Source: Rhodocyclaceae bacterium
GTDB taxonomy: Bacteria; Pseudomonadota; Gammaproteobacteria; Burkholderiales; Rhodocyclaceae
Length of the DNA: 64,000 nt
Reading direction: 5' to 3'
Assembly (NCBI GenBank): GCA_018261935.1
Contig: JAGTRP010000007.1
Location: 62,001-126,000, forward strand
The stretch's first letter is position 1; each line of letters begins with the position of its first letter. A model generated the notes under the pieces. That model saw only the letters and a program-made list of their open reading frames with translations. It was not told the origin of the DNA and ran no database searches. Made by a program: the position numbers and the translations under genes. This document shows, in pieces, positions 25,503 to 35,399 of the stretch.

Positions 25503-25860
25503 CGAGCCGGCCCGGCCCCCGGGCCACGGCACCGCCGACCTCGGCCCCAGCGACACTTCCGACAGCGGCAGCGACATCAGGGGCGGCCAGGGCCTGGCCC
25601 AGGAGGCCGGCCTGGACGACGACACCGGCAACACCTCGGACATGGAGCACGCCCGCGGCGCCGGGCCCGACCTGGGGGATGCCAACCTGGACAGCGACAG
25701 CGACAGCGAAGGCACCGGCGAGCGGACCACCGCCGGCCGCGACAGTGATATCCGGGAAGGCGGCGACATCGCCCCCGACCAGGTCACCCGCAACCCCGGC
25801 GGCCTCGTAATCGGGGAAGACCCCGAAGGCATCGGCGTCACCCGCAAGCGCGGAAAATAG
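25471..25860 (+). CDS. Acidic low-complexity protein, unrecognised
   Basis: The 129-residue product is very rich in Asp, Gly, Ser and Glu (D-S-D-S-D-S-E-G-T-G-E-R, G-G-D-I-A-P-D-Q) with no hydrophobic core, so it should be soluble and disordered. AGGAGAACGCC precedes the ATG at 25471, a good ribosome site, and the frame stays open through a region where composition differs from neighbours, supporting a real gene. It overlaps the end of the VanZ-like gene. The character recalls hydrophilin-like or calcium-binding stress proteins; no family is recognised. Confidence 0.65.
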   Translation: MARRNISGQDDEPARPPGHGTADLGPSDTSDSGSDIRGGQGLAQEAGLDDDTGNTSDMEHARGAGPDLGDANLDSDSDSEGTGERTTAGRDSDIREGGDIAPDQVTRNPGGLVIGEDPEGIGVTRKRGK

Positions 25861-25931
25861 AGCCGGCGCGGGAGGCGGGAGAACCTGCCGGCCTGACGAT
25901 TGTCCCGGCAGAAGTCCCAGGAGGAAATGCC

Positions 25932-28900
25932 ATGACCGATCGCACCCCGCTCTCCCCCCTGCGCCAGGCCATCACCCTTGCCTGCCGGCGCGACGAAGCC
26001 GACTGCGTCGCCGAGCTGGCGGCCGAGATGGCGGCCGCCGCTCCCGACCGGGGCGCGGCGGCCGCCCGGGCCCGAAGCCTGGTGGAGGCGATCCGCCAGC
26101 AGCGCAGCGGCGCCGGCGGGGTGGACCAGCTGATGCACGAGTTCGCCCTCTCCAGCCAGGAGGGGATCGCCCTCATGTGCCTGGCGGAAGCCCTCCTGCG
26201 CATTCCCGACGCCGCCACCGCCGACCGCCTCATCCGGGACAAGATTTCCCGGGGCGACTGGCGCTCCCACCTGGGCCACAGCGACTCCCTGTTCGTGAAC
26301 GCCGCCACCTGGGGCCTCCTGGTCACCGGCAAGCTGACAGCCACCCGCAGCGAGGGGGAGCTGGGAGGCGCCCTCACCCGCCTCATCGCCCGGGGCGGCG
26401 AGCCGGTGGTGCGCCGGGGCGTGGAATTCGCCATGGCCCTCCTGGGCCGGCAGTTCGTCATCGCCGAGACCATCGGCGAGGCGCTGCGGCGCGCCCGGTC
26501 CCGGGAGGCGCGGGGCTACACCTACTCCTTCGACATGCTGGGGGAGGCGGCCCTGACCGGGGCCGACGCCCTGCGCTATTTCGCCGCCTACGAGGAGGCC
26601 ATCCATGCCATCGGTCGGGCCGGGGGCAGCCGCAGCGTCCAGGCCGGGCCGGGGATTTCCGTCAAGCTCTCGGCCCTCCACCCGCGCTATGTCCGCTCCC
26701 AGCGGGACCGGGTCCTGGCCGAGCTGCTGCCCCGGCTGCAGTCCCTCGCCGCCCTCGCCCGGCAATACCGCATCGGCCTCAGTATCGATGCCGAGGAGGC
26801 CGAACGCCTGGACCTTTCCCTCGACCTCCTGGAAGCCCTCGCCGGCGACCCCGCCCTGGCCGGCTGGGACGGGCTGGGCTTCGTGGTCCAGGCCTACCTG
26901 AAGCGCAGCCCCTTCGTCGTCGATTACCTGGCGGACCTCGCCCGCAGGAACGGGCGGCGCCTCATGGTGCGTCTGGTGAAGGGGGCCTACTGGGACAGCG
27001 AAATCAAGCGCGCCCAGGTGGACGGCCAGGCCGACTACCCGGTCTTCACCCGCAAGGCCCACACCGACCTCGCCTACCTGGCGTGCGCCAAGCGCCTCCT
27101 GGCGGTCCAGGCCCTCTATCCCCAGTTCGCCACCCACAACGCCCACACCCTGTCGGCGGTCATGGAGATGGCCCGGGAGCGGGGCGTCGCCGACTACGAG
27201 TTCCAGTGCCTGCACGGCATGGGCGAGCCTCTCTACGACCACGTGGTGGGGCCCGGCCAGCTGGGCCAGCGCTGCCGCATCTACGCCCCGGTGGGCAGCC
27301 ACGCCACTCTCCTGCCCTACCTGGTGCGCCGCCTGCTGGAAAACGGCGCCAACACCTCCTTCGTGAACCGCATCGTGGATGAGGCCGTCAGCATCGATGA
27401 GCTGGTGCGGGACCCCCTGGAGCAGGTGCGGGAGGAAGGCTTCGGCCCCCATCCGAAAATTCCCCGGCCGCCGGACCTCTTCGCCCCCGGCCGGCGCAAC
27501 TCGGCGGGCCTCGACCTCTCGGACGAGAACACCCTAGCCCCCCTCGGCACCGACCTGGAAGCGCTCCTGACCCGCGCCTGGGAAGCCTCCCCCCGGATCG
27601 CCGGCCGGCCGCCCCGGGGCGGACCGGCGCGGCCGGTGGCCAGCCCGGCCGACCGTGAAGACCCGGTCGGCATCGTGGTGGACGCCAACCCCGAGGACGT
27701 CGCCGCCGCCCTGGCCGCCGCTGCGGCCCAGGCCGGAGAATGGCACGCCGTCCCGCCGCCGCGGCGGGCCGAACTGCTGCGGGCGGTGTCGGACCGCCTG
27801 GAAGCCCGGCGGACCGAACTCATGAGCCTCTGTATCCGGGAAGCCGGCAAGACCTGGGGCAACGCCCTCGCCGAGGTGCGGGAGGCGGTGGACTTCTGTC
27901 GCTACTACGCCCGCCAGATCGAGGACATGGACCCCGCCCACCTGGCCGGCCCCCCCGGGCCGGCGGTGTGCATCAGCCCCTGGAATTTCCCCTTGAGCAT
28001 CTTCGCCGGCCAGGTGGCGGCGGCCCTGGCGGCGGGCAGCCCGGTGCTGGCCAAGCCCGCCGAGCAGACGCCCCTCGTCGCCGCCTTCGCGGTCGGCCTC
28101 TTCCATGGGGCCGGCATCCCCCCCGCCGCCCTCCAGCTCCTGCCCGGGCCGGGGGAGAGCGTCGGCGCGGCCCTGGCCGCGGACCCGCGGGTGGGGAGCA
28201 TCCTGTTCACCGGCTCCACCGAGGTGGCCCGGCTCATCGACCGCGCCCTGGCGGATCGGGAAACGCGGCTGATCGCCGAGACCGGCGGCCAGAACGCCAT
28301 GATCGTGGATGCCTCGGCCCTGCCCGAGCAGGTGGTCCAGGACGTCCTGGTCTCCGGCTTCGACAGCGCCGGCCAGCGCTGCTCGTCGTTGCGGGTCCTG
28401 TGCCTGCAGGAGGACATCGCCGACCGGGTGCAGGCCCTCCTCAAGGACGCCATGGGCGAGCTGGCCATCGGCGACCCCCGCCACCTGGCCACCGACATCG
28501 GCCCGGTCATCGACGGGGAAGCCCGGGCCGGGCTGGAGGCCTACATCGCCCGGATGCGGGCGGCGGGGAAGGAGGTCTTCCAGGTTCCCCTGCCGGCCGC
28601 CTGCACCGCCGGCACCTTCGTCCCCCCCACCCTGATCGGGATCAATGCCATGCACGAGCTGGAGCGGGAAGTGTTCGGCCCGGTGGTCCATGTGCTGCGT
28701 TACGAGGCCGGCCGACTGGAATCCCTCATCGACGCCATCAACGCCAGCGGCTACGGCCTCACCTTCGGGCTCCACAGCCGCATCGACGAAACGGTGGAAC
28801 TGGCCGCCACCCGGGTGCGGGCCGGCAATATCTACGTGAACCGCAACATGGTGGGGGCGGTGGTGGGCGTCCAGCCCTTCGGCGGCGAGGGCCTGTCGGG

Positions 28901-29558
28901 GACCGGCCCCAAGGCCGGCGGCCCCCTCTACCTCCATCGCCTGGCCGGGACGGACAACCTCCTGCCGCGGGAAATCGGCCTGCCGCCCGAACATCCCGAC
29001 GACAGGCGCCTTGCCCCTTTCCGGGCCCTGGGCGAATGGGCCTGGAAGACGGGCAACTCCGCCCTGGTGGAAGCCTGCAGCCGCTACGGGCTGTGGAGCC
29101 TCCTGGACCGGGAGCTTCGCCTCCCCGGCCCCACCGGGGAGAGCAACACCCTGGGTTTCGCCCCCCGGGGCCAGGTCCTGTGCGCGGCGGCGACGGAAGA
29201 AGAATTCCTGGAACAGGTCGCCGCCTGCCTGGTGACGGGGAACCGGGTCCTGTTCCCGGCCGGCAACCCGGCGGAGCGGGTCCTGCCCCGCCTGCCGGCG
29301 GCGCTGGGGCAGGACATCGGGCTATGGACGGAGCATGCCGCCATGCCCCTGGCCGCCGCCCTCGTCGCCGGCGACGGGGAAAACGCCGGCCGCTGGCGCC
29401 AGCGCCTGGCGAAGCGGGACGGGGCCCTGGTGCCGGTGCTGCGCCCGAATTCCGCCGATGGCCGCTACCCCCTCCACCGCCTGGTGGCGGAACGGGTGGT
29501 GACCATCAACACCACGGCGGCCGGCGGCAACGCGACCCTGATGACCCTGGCCCCGTGA
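25932..29558 (+). CDS. putA: Bifunctional proline dehydrogenase / pyrroline-5-carboxylate dehydrogenase PutA
   Basis: The 1208-residue enzyme oxidises proline to glutamate. The N-terminal FAD barrel (to about 480) shows LVKGAYWDSEIK and YEFQCLHGMGE. The NAD-dependent aldehyde dehydrogenase domain (about 560-1010) has WNFPL, ETGGQN and the catalytic cysteine in AGQRCSS near 816. The C-terminal 200 residues form the extra ALDH-superfamily-like domain of long PutAs. There is no N-terminal ribbon-helix-helix segment, so unlike E. coli PutA it should not repress its own gene. AGGAGG precedes the ATG. No putP transporter or regulator gene adjoins it. A CTACCC/GGGTAG hairpin (29578-29583/29591-29596) follows the stop. 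Confidence 0.97.
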   Translation: MTDRTPLSPLRQAITLACRRDEADCVAELAAEMAAAAPDRGAAAARARSLVEAIRQQRSGAGGVDQLMHEFALSSQEGIALMCLAEALLRIPDAATADRLIRDKISRGDWRSHLGHSDSLFVNAATWGLLVTGKLTATRSEGELGGALTRLIARGGEPVVRRGVEFAMALLGRQFVIAETIGEALRRARSREARGYTYSFDMLGEAALTGADALRYFAAYEEAIHAIGRAGGSRSVQAGPGISVKLSALHPRYVRSQRDRVLAELLPRLQSLAALARQYRIGLSIDAEEAERLDLSLDLLEALAGDPALAGWDGLGFVVQAYLKRSPFVVDYLADLARRNGRRLMVRLVKGAYWDSEIKRAQVDGQADYPVFTRKAHTDLAYLACAKRLLAVQALYPQFATHNAHTLSAVMEMARERGVADYEFQCLHGMGEPLYDHVVGPGQLGQRCRIYAPVGSHATLLPYLVRRLLENGANTSFVNRIVDEAVSIDELVRDPLEQVREEGFGPHPKIPRPPDLFAPGRRNSAGLDLSDENTLAPLGTDLEALLTRAWEASPRIAGRPPRGGPARPVASPADREDPVGIVVDANPEDVAAALAAAAAQAGEWHAVPPPRRAELLRAVSDRLEARRTELMSLCIREAGKTWGNALAEVREAVDFCRYYARQIEDMDPAHLAGPPGPAVCISPWNFPLSIFAGQVAAALAAGSPVLAKPAEQTPLVAAFAVGLFHGAGIPPAALQLLPGPGESVGAALAADPRVGSILFTGSTEVARLIDRALADRETRLIAETGGQNAMIVDASALPEQVVQDVLVSGFDSAGQRCSSLRVLCLQEDIADRVQALLKDAMGELAIGDPRHLATDIGPVIDGEARAGLEAYIARMRAAGKEVFQVPLPAACTAGTFVPPTLIGINAMHELEREVFGPVVHVLRYEAGRLESLIDAINASGYGLTFGLHSRIDETVELAATRVRAGNIYVNRNMVGAVVGVQPFGGEGLSGTGPKAGGPLYLHRLAGTDNLLPREIGLPPEHPDDRRLAPFRALGEWAWKTGNSALVEACSRYGLWSLLDRELRLPGPTGESNTLGFAPRGQVLCAAATEEEFLEQVAACLVTGNRVLFPAGNPAERVLPRLPAALGQDIGLWTEHAAMPLAAALVAGDGENAGRWRQRLAKRDGALVPVLRPNSADGRYPLHRLVAERVVTINTTAAGGNATLMTLAP

Positions 29559-29644
29559 CGGGCCGGTGGCAGCGGAACTACCCCCCGGCAGGGTAGTCGA
29601 CTTATGTACTTTGCCTTCCGCGGGGCGAAAGCTTCCGAGACGCC

Positions 29645-30760
29645 ATGGACAGCCCCTCCATAACCAGCCAACCGACGGGAACCATCCTGCTGGTGGACGA
29701 CGATCCGGTGAACCTGGACATCCTCGCCCGCCTGCTCCGCCCCTATTACGAGGTCCTGGCCGCCCCCTCGGGGGAGCGGGCCCTGGAGGTCGTCGCCGGC
29801 CCGGCGAAGCCGGATCTCATCCTCCTCGACGTGCTGATGCCCGGCATGAACGGTTACGGCGTGCTCGCCCGCCTGCGGGAAGACCCGGCCACCCGGGACA
29901 TTCCGGTCATCTTCGTCACCGGCCTGGATTCCACGGCGGACGAGGAACGGGGCCTCGAGCTCGGCGCCGTGGATTACATCACCAAGCCCTATCGCGCCTC
30001 CATCATCCTGGCCCGGGTGCATACCCAACTCGAACTGCGGCGCGCCCGCCAGTGGCTCGCCAACCAGGTGGTCTACCTGGAAGCCGAGGTGGCGCGGCGC
30101 ACCCAGGACATCCAGCTCGCCCAGGACATCACCATCCGGGCCCTGGCCGAGCTGGCCGAGACCCGCGACTCGGAGACCGGCAACCATATCCGCCGTACCC
30201 AGGAGTACATGCACATCCTGGCCAAGCGCCTGCAGAGCCATCCCCGGTTCTCCGCCTTCCTGACCGACAAGGTGGTGGAGCTGCTGACCAAATCCGCCCC
30301 CCTCCACGACATCGGCAAGGTCGGCATCCCCGATCAGATTCTCCTCAAGCCGGGCAAGCTGACCGCTGAGGAATGGCGAATCATGAAGACCCACTGCCTG
30401 CTGGGGGCCGACGCCATCGAGCGGGCCGTGCACGAGGCCAACCACTCGGTCGATTTTCTCGACATGGCCCAGCAGATCGCCCATTACCACCACGAGAAAT
30501 GGGACGGCAGCGGCTATCCCGAGGGACGGCAGGCGGACGCCATCCCCGTCCCCGCCCGGCTCATGGCCCTGGCCGACGCCTTCGACGCCATCGTCTCCTT
30601 GCGCAGCTACAAGAGGCCGGTCCCGGCCGAGAAAGCGAAGGAACTGATCGCCCGGGAGCGCGGCCACCAGTTCGACCCGGACATGGTGGACGCCTTCCTG
30701 GCCAGCTATCCGGACTTCGTGGCCGCCGCCCAGAGATATAACCAGCAGCATGATGTATAG
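29645..30760 (+). CDS. Response regulator with HD-GYP output domain (RpfG-like)
   Basis: The 371-residue protein has a receiver domain (about 12-128; DDD at 18-20, phospho-acceptor D62 in LLDVLMPG, K in ITKPY) and, after a coiled linker, an HD-GYP domain with LHDIGKVG near 222, HHEKWDGSGYP, and A-D-x-F-D-A. Phosphorylation should adjust c-di-GMP hydrolysis. A kinase gene begins 11 bp downstream, the obvious candidate partner. Together they open a six-gene signalling run extending to 38481. Confidence 0.94.
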   Translation: MDSPSITSQPTGTILLVDDDPVNLDILARLLRPYYEVLAAPSGERALEVVAGPAKPDLILLDVLMPGMNGYGVLARLREDPATRDIPVIFVTGLDSTADEERGLELGAVDYITKPYRASIILARVHTQLELRRARQWLANQVVYLEAEVARRTQDIQLAQDITIRALAELAETRDSETGNHIRRTQEYMHILAKRLQSHPRFSAFLTDKVVELLTKSAPLHDIGKVGIPDQILLKPGKLTAEEWRIMKTHCLLGADAIERAVHEANHSVDFLDMAQQIAHYHHEKWDGSGYPEGRQADAIPVPARLMALADAFDAIVSLRSYKRPVPAEKAKELIARERGHQFDPDMVDAFLASYPDFVAAAQRYNQQHDV

Positions 30761-30771
30761 CGGCTGAGATC

Positions 30772-32829
30772 GTGGGCCGGGACAGCACCGAACTGCCGCA
30801 AGCCCCCGTTTCCCGCTTCCCGCGCCTGGCCCGGGTGCTGGACCGCCTGGCGCCGGCCTCCAGCGGGGCGGCGGTGGCCCTGGGGAGCCTGGTGCTGCTT
30901 GGCTGGGCCCTCGATCTCACCATACTGAAGAGCGTCCTGCCCGGCCTCGCTGCCATGAAGGCGAACACGGCCCTGGCCTTCATCCTGGCCGGCCTCTCCC
31001 TGGGGGCTGCCTGCACCGGCTCGCCATCCCCCTGGCCCCGGCGCCTTTCGGCCGCCTGCGCGGCGGCGGTGCTGGCCCTCGGCCTGCTGACCCTCGGAGA
31101 ATATCTGACCGGCGTCGACCTCGGCATCGACAACCTGCTGGTACGGGAAATCACCGAACTTCCTGGCGACATTCCCGGCCGCATGGCCGTCGACACCGCC
31201 CTCTGCTTCTCCGTCCTCGGCGCGGCGCTCCTGCTGCTGAGCCGGGACCGGGGCCACCGGGCCGCCATCCATGCCCTGGCCATCGTCGCCATCCTGGTGG
31301 CCGGATCGGTGTTCATCGGCTATGCCTACGACGTCGATGAATTCCTGCGGGTGAAGCTCGACTACACGCCCATGGCGCTCAATACGGCGGCGGTGCTGGT
31401 GCTGCTGGCCGTCGGGATCGTCAATGCGCGCCCCGACTATCCCATCCGGCAGTTCCTCCTCACCGACAGCCCCGCCGGCACCATCGTGCGTCGGCTGGTT
31501 CCGCCGGCAATCGTCCTCCCCCTGGCGACAGGCTGGCTGATCCTGCTGGGCTATCGCACCGAGGCTCTCTCCGAGGCCTCCGGGCTGGCCGTGTTCGCCG
31601 CATCGGTCATCGTCCTCTCCATCGGCCTGGTCCTGTGGAATGCGGGGGACTTCCACGCAGCCGCCATCCGCGGCCGGCTGGCGGAAGAGGCATTGCGGGA
31701 GGATGAGGAACGGCTGAATGTCATCCTGAGAATCCTGCCGGTGGGGCTCTGGATTCTCGACGCCAAAGGGGGAGTCCTCTATAGCAACGATGCGGCACGG
31801 CGGCTCTGGACTGACGTCCGCTACGTCACCCTAGACGAACTCGATACCTACAAGGGCTGGCGGCTTCCCGGGAGGGAGCCCATCGCCGCCCATGAATGGT
31901 CGGGCGCGCGGGCCGTCGAGAAGGGCGAGACGACCATCGAACAGGAAGTCGAGATCGAATGCCTCGATGGCACCCACAAGATCATCTGGGACTCCGCCGT
32001 GCCGCTCCGCAGGAGCGATGGGAGCATCTATGGCGCGGTCACCGTCAACTTCGACATCACCAGACGCAAGCGGGCCGAGGCCGAAATCCGCCGGCTCAAC
32101 GCCGAACTGGAGCAGCGGGTGGCGGAACGCACCGCCGGCCTGGAAGCCGCCGTCAAGGAACTGGAATCCTTCGCCTACGCCATTTCCCACGACCTGCGGG
32201 CGCCCCTGCGGGCCGTCGACGGCTTCTCGGCCAAGGTGGCCGCAAACTATGGCGACCGGCTCGACGACGAGGGCCGGCGCCTGCTCCAGGTGGTGCGTGA
32301 AAACGCCCTGCGCATGGGCCGGCTGATCGACGACCTCCTGGCCTTTTCCCGCCTGGGACGCCGGGAAATGACCCTGCAGGCCGTGGATATGGAGGCCATG
32401 GCCAGGAACCTCGCCCAGGAACTGCGGGCGGCGGAGCCCGGGCGCGCCATCGAGTTCGCCTTCCCGCCCCTGCCGCCGGCCTGGGGGGACCCCGCCATGC
32501 TCCGGCAGGTTTGGGTGAACCTCATCGGCAATGCGGTGAAATTCACCTGCCGGCGGCCGGTCGCCCACATCGAGATCGGCGGGCGCAGCGAAGGCGCCGA
32601 GAACCATTACTGGGTCAAGGACGACGGCGCCGGCTTCGACATGCGCTATGCCGGCAAGCTGTTCCACGTCTTCGAACGCCTCCATGGCCCGGAGGAATTC
32701 GAGGGCACCGGCACCGGCCTGGCCATCGCCCAGCGCATCGTGCTCCGCCACCAGGGCCGCATCTGGGGAGAGGGCCGGCCCGATGCCGGGGCCACCTTCC
32801 ACTTCGCCCTGCCCGCCGCCCCCCATTGA
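30772..32829 (+). CDS. Membrane-bound PAS histidine kinase
   Basis: The 685-residue protein starts at a GTG. About eight hydrophobic segments fill residues 30-295, a MASE-like sensory region. A PAS domain (about 315-425), coiled coil, HisKA with S-H473-D-L-R-A-P-L and an HATPase with [16 protein letters not shown] and GTGTGLAIAQ follow. All catalytic boxes are present. The region from the H-box to the end is a near copy, in exact register, of the kinase at 33972. It lies 11 bp after the REC-HD-GYP gene, its likely output. Confidence 0.88.
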   Translation: MGRDSTELPQAPVSRFPRLARVLDRLAPASSGAAVALGSLVLLGWALDLTILKSVLPGLAAMKANTALAFILAGLSLGAACTGSPSPWPRRLSAACAAAVLALGLLTLGEYLTGVDLGIDNLLVREITELPGDIPGRMAVDTALCFSVLGAALLLLSRDRGHRAAIHALAIVAILVAGSVFIGYAYDVDEFLRVKLDYTPMALNTAAVLVLLAVGIVNARPDYPIRQFLLTDSPAGTIVRRLVPPAIVLPLATGWLILLGYRTEALSEASGLAVFAASVIVLSIGLVLWNAGDFHAAAIRGRLAEEALREDEERLNVILRILPVGLWILDAKGGVLYSNDAARRLWTDVRYVTLDELDTYKGWRLPGREPIAAHEWSGARAVEKGETTIEQEVEIECLDGTHKIIWDSAVPLRRSDGSIYGAVTVNFDITRRKRAEAEIRRLNAELEQRVAERTAGLEAAVKELESFAYAISHDLRAPLRAVDGFSAKVAANYGDRLDDEGRRLLQVVRENALRMGRLIDDLLAFSRLGRREMTLQAVDMEAMARNLAQELRAAEPGRAIEFAFPPLPPAWGDPAMLRQVWVNLIGNAVKFTCRRPVAHIEIGGRSEGAENHYWVKDDGAGFDMRYAGKLFHVFERLHGPEEFEGTGTGLAIAQRIVLRHQGRIWGEGRPDAGATFHFALPAAPH
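32155..32814 (+). repeat. Direct repeat, copy 1: kinase catalytic module
   Basis: This 660-bp stretch encodes the HisKA-HATPase part of the kinase at 30772. It aligns without any insertion or deletion to 34695-35354, exactly 2540 bp away. Long blocks are identical or nearly so in DNA, for example around GGCGACCGGCTCGACGACGA and the [18 protein letters not shown] coding segment. The sensory halves outside the repeat are unrelated. This indicates a duplicated module or recent gene conversion. Confidence 0.9.
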
Positions 32830-32941
32830 AAGCCGCCCCCCGCATACTGCCCGCCCTCCCCGTCACCGCCGAAGGAACGGGGGACCAGGGCCGGGAACTA
32901 ACAGCAAATGACATGCAGGGCACGGAAAGAGCGGCAACGCC

Positions 32942-33967
32942 ATGAAAACGACCGGAAGACGCACCTGGACCTGGATCGGGCTGCTGGCCGTGCTGCTCGC
33001 CCTGGGGGCGTTTTTCGCGGCGGGGCGCCTCCGCCCCGCCCCGGCCCCGCCCCCGGCTCCCCGGGAAAGCCTGACCCTGGGCACCCCCCAGACAATTTTC
33101 GGACTGCCCCTGGCGGTAGCCGAGGAGCAAGGGCTGTTCCGCGAAGAGGGGCTGGATGTCACCGTCAAGCGCTTTCCCACCGGCAAATCGACCCTGGAGG
33201 CGATGCTGCGCGGCGAGGTGGAGGTGGGGGCTGGGGGGGAGACCCCCATCGTCTTGGCCAGCTTCAAGCGCCGTGATTTCGTCATCATCGCCAGCATCAG
33301 CCACAGCGACAACGGCGGCCAACTGGTCGCCCATCCGTACAGCGGCATCCGTACCGCCGCCGACCTGCCCGGCCACCGCATCGGCGTCCTCTGGGGCACC
33401 ACCGCCCATTATTTCCTCGATGTGCTCCTCGCCGACCAGGGGCTGAAACCGTCCGCCGTCACCGAGGTCCCCCTGGAGGCCCCCCGGATGGCCGCAACCC
33501 TGGCGGCCCGGCAGGTGGATGCCATCGCCGCGTTCGAACCCTACGCCTCCCAGGCCATCGCCGCCCTCCGGGGCAGCGCCACCGTCCTGGACTGCCGGGA
33601 ACGCTGCCGCGAAACTGTGGTCCTGATCGTCTCCCGGGACTTCCCGCGCCGACGCCCCATCGCCGCCCAGCGCCTGCTGCGCGCCACCGGCCGGGCCATC
33701 GACTGGATCCACCAATATCCCCGGGAGGCCATGGCCCTCGCCGCCCGCCGGCTGAACATGGACATCGCGGTGTTCGATGGCCGGTGGAACGACTACGAAT
33801 TCGTCCTGGGCCTCGACCAGGCCTACCTGCTCTCCCTGGAAAACCAGGCCCGCTGGGCCCTCAGGACCTTTCCGGAGGCCGGGGCCGCGGTGCCCAACTA
33901 TCTCGATTTCTTCGACTTCGGGCCCCTCACGGCGGTGGCCCCCGGAGCCGTCGCCATCCCCCACTGA
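32942..33967 (+). CDS. Orphan NitT/TauT-type periplasmic binding protein
   Basis: The 341-residue protein has an uncleaved-looking or late-cleaved N-terminal hydrophobic segment (about 12-28) and a proline-rich linker. An NMT1/SsuA-like binding fold follows: [20 protein letters not shown]-x-E-E-G-L-D-V, [11 protein letters not shown] and [13 protein letters not shown]. Such proteins usually deliver small organic or inorganic nutrients to ABC importers, but no permease or ATPase gene is near. The kinase gene at 33972 begins four bases after its stop, so it is probably a ligand-sensing partner of that kinase. The ligand is not predictable. Confidence 0.82.
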   Translation: MKTTGRRTWTWIGLLAVLLALGAFFAAGRLRPAPAPPPAPRESLTLGTPQTIFGLPLAVAEEQGLFREEGLDVTVKRFPTGKSTLEAMLRGEVEVGAGGETPIVLASFKRRDFVIIASISHSDNGGQLVAHPYSGIRTAADLPGHRIGVLWGTTAHYFLDVLLADQGLKPSAVTEVPLEAPRMAATLAARQVDAIAAFEPYASQAIAALRGSATVLDCRERCRETVVLIVSRDFPRRRPIAAQRLLRATGRAIDWIHQYPREAMALAARRLNMDIAVFDGRWNDYEFVLGLDQAYLLSLENQARWALRTFPEAGAAVPNYLDFFDFGPLTAVAPGAVAIPH

Positions 33968-33971
33968 AGCC

Positions 33972-35399
33972 ATGGATCTCCTCGCCCGCACCCGCCTGAT
34001 CGCAACCCTGGTCATCACCGCGACCCTGCTGCTGACGGGTGCCTTCCTGATGGCGCAGCAGCGCATGCGGGAGGCCCAGGCGGCCAAGGACGGCCTGGAG
34101 GCCCTGAGCGCCGAGGTCCACAGGCTGCGCACCGCCGCCTTCGACTATGTCCAGCAACCGGAAACACGGGCCCGGGCGCAGACGGAGGCCGAGTTCCAGC
34201 GTCTGCACGCCCTGGTCACCGGCGACTGGCTCGCCACCGTCGTCAGCCAGCAGGCCGCCGAAGAGGGGCGCCTGCGCCGGGAAGTCCGCGATGCCCTCGA
34301 CCAGAGCGAGGAAATCTTCCGCCAGCTCCCGGCCGGCGACAGCGATCCGGCCTTCGCCGAGCGGGACCGCCTCACCCGCACCCATCTGCTGCTGCAAACC
34401 CAGTCCCTGGCCAGCGCCATCGCCGCCCTGCATCCCATCCTGAGCGCCACGGCGGTGCGGGCCCGCAACCGTGCCGGAACCATCGGCGTCGCCCTGGGGG
34501 GCCTGCTGGTGGCCATGGCGCTGCTGTCCGTCGCCCTGCTCGAGCACTACATCCTCCGGCCCCTCGGCCAGTTGCGCCAGATGGCCATCGGCCACGGCGA
34601 GGCGGCGGCGCCGCTCCCCGGCCGGCGCACCGACGAGATCGGCCATCTGGCCGACGCCCTCGACGGCATACTGGCCCGGCTGGAGGCCGCCAACAAGGAG
34701 CTGGAGGCCTTCGCCTACTCGGTATCCCACGACCTGCGCGCCCCCCTGCGGGCCATCGACGGCTTCTCCCGCAAGGTGGTGGCCAATTACGGCGACCGGC
34801 TCGACGACGAAGGCCGGCGCCTGCTCCAGGTGGTGCGCGACAACGCCCAGCGCATGAACCAGCTCATCAACGACATCCTCGCCTTCTCCCGCACCGGGCG
34901 CCGGGAAATGGCTCCCGAGCCGGTGGATATGGAGGCCATGGCGAAAAGCGTCGCCGAGGAGGCGCGGCAGGCTGAGCCCGGGCGTGCCATCGAGTTCGCC
35001 TTCCTGCCCTTGCCGCCGACCAGGGGGGACCCCGCCCTGCTGCGGCAGGTGTGGGTCAATCTCATAGGCAATGCGGTGAAATTCACCCGACGGCGCCCGG
35101 TGGCCCACATCGAGGTCGGCGGCAGCACCGAAGGCGGCGAGAACCACTACTGGGTCAAGGACGACGGCGCCGGCTTCGACATGCGCTATGCCGGCAAGCT
35201 CTTCGGCGTCTTCCAGCGCCTGCACAGCCAGGAGGAATTCGAGGGCACCGGCGTCGGCCTGGCGATTGCCCAGCGCATCCTGTTTCGCCACCAGGGCCGC
35301 ATCTGGGCCGAGGGCCAGCCCGATGGGGGGGCCACCTTCCACTTCGCCCTGCCCATCCCATCTCCTAACGCCCCTCTTTCACGAGGACAGAAATCGTGA
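33972..35399 (+). CDS. Membrane histidine kinase paired with the orphan binding protein
   Basis: The 475-residue protein has TM1 near 8-27, a periplasmic helical domain of about 140 residues, TM2 near 175-197, a HAMP domain, HisKA with S-H253-D-L-R-A-P-L, and HATPase with [16 protein letters not shown] and [10 protein letters not shown]. The catalytic half is a near copy of that in the kinase at 30772. The start follows the binding-protein stop by four bases. Its own stop overlaps the next gene's GTG start (GTGA), placing binding protein, kinase and single-domain regulator in one translational chain. Confidence 0.92.
   Translation: MDLLARTRLIATLVITATLLLTGAFLMAQQRMREAQAAKDGLEALSAEVHRLRTAAFDYVQQPETRARAQTEAEFQRLHALVTGDWLATVVSQQAAEEGRLRREVRDALDQSEEIFRQLPAGDSDPAFAERDRLTRTHLLLQTQSLASAIAALHPILSATAVRARNRAGTIGVALGGLLVAMALLSVALLEHYILRPLGQLRQMAIGHGEAAAPLPGRRTDEIGHLADALDGILARLEAANKELEAFAYSVSHDLRAPLRAIDGFSRKVVANYGDRLDDEGRRLLQVVRDNAQRMNQLINDILAFSRTGRREMAPEPVDMEAMAKSVAEEARQAEPGRAIEFAFLPLPPTRGDPALLRQVWVNLIGNAVKFTRRRPVAHIEVGGSTEGGENHYWVKDDGAGFDMRYAGKLFGVFQRLHSQEEFEGTGVGLAIAQRILFRHQGRIWAEGQPDGGATFHFALPIPSPNAPLSRGQKS
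34695..35354 (+). repeat. Direct repeat, copy 2: kinase catalytic module
   Basis: This is the partner of 32155-32814, offset 2540 bp with no gaps, and encodes the HisKA-HATPase half of the kinase at 33972. Recombination between the two copies would delete the binding-protein gene and fuse the eight-span PAS sensor to the second kinase tail. Confidence 0.9.

Noticed and set aside
24180-27452. 1090-codon minus-strand frame across catalase, VanZ and putA
   Set aside because: It spans three real genes on the opposite strand and has no recognisable content.
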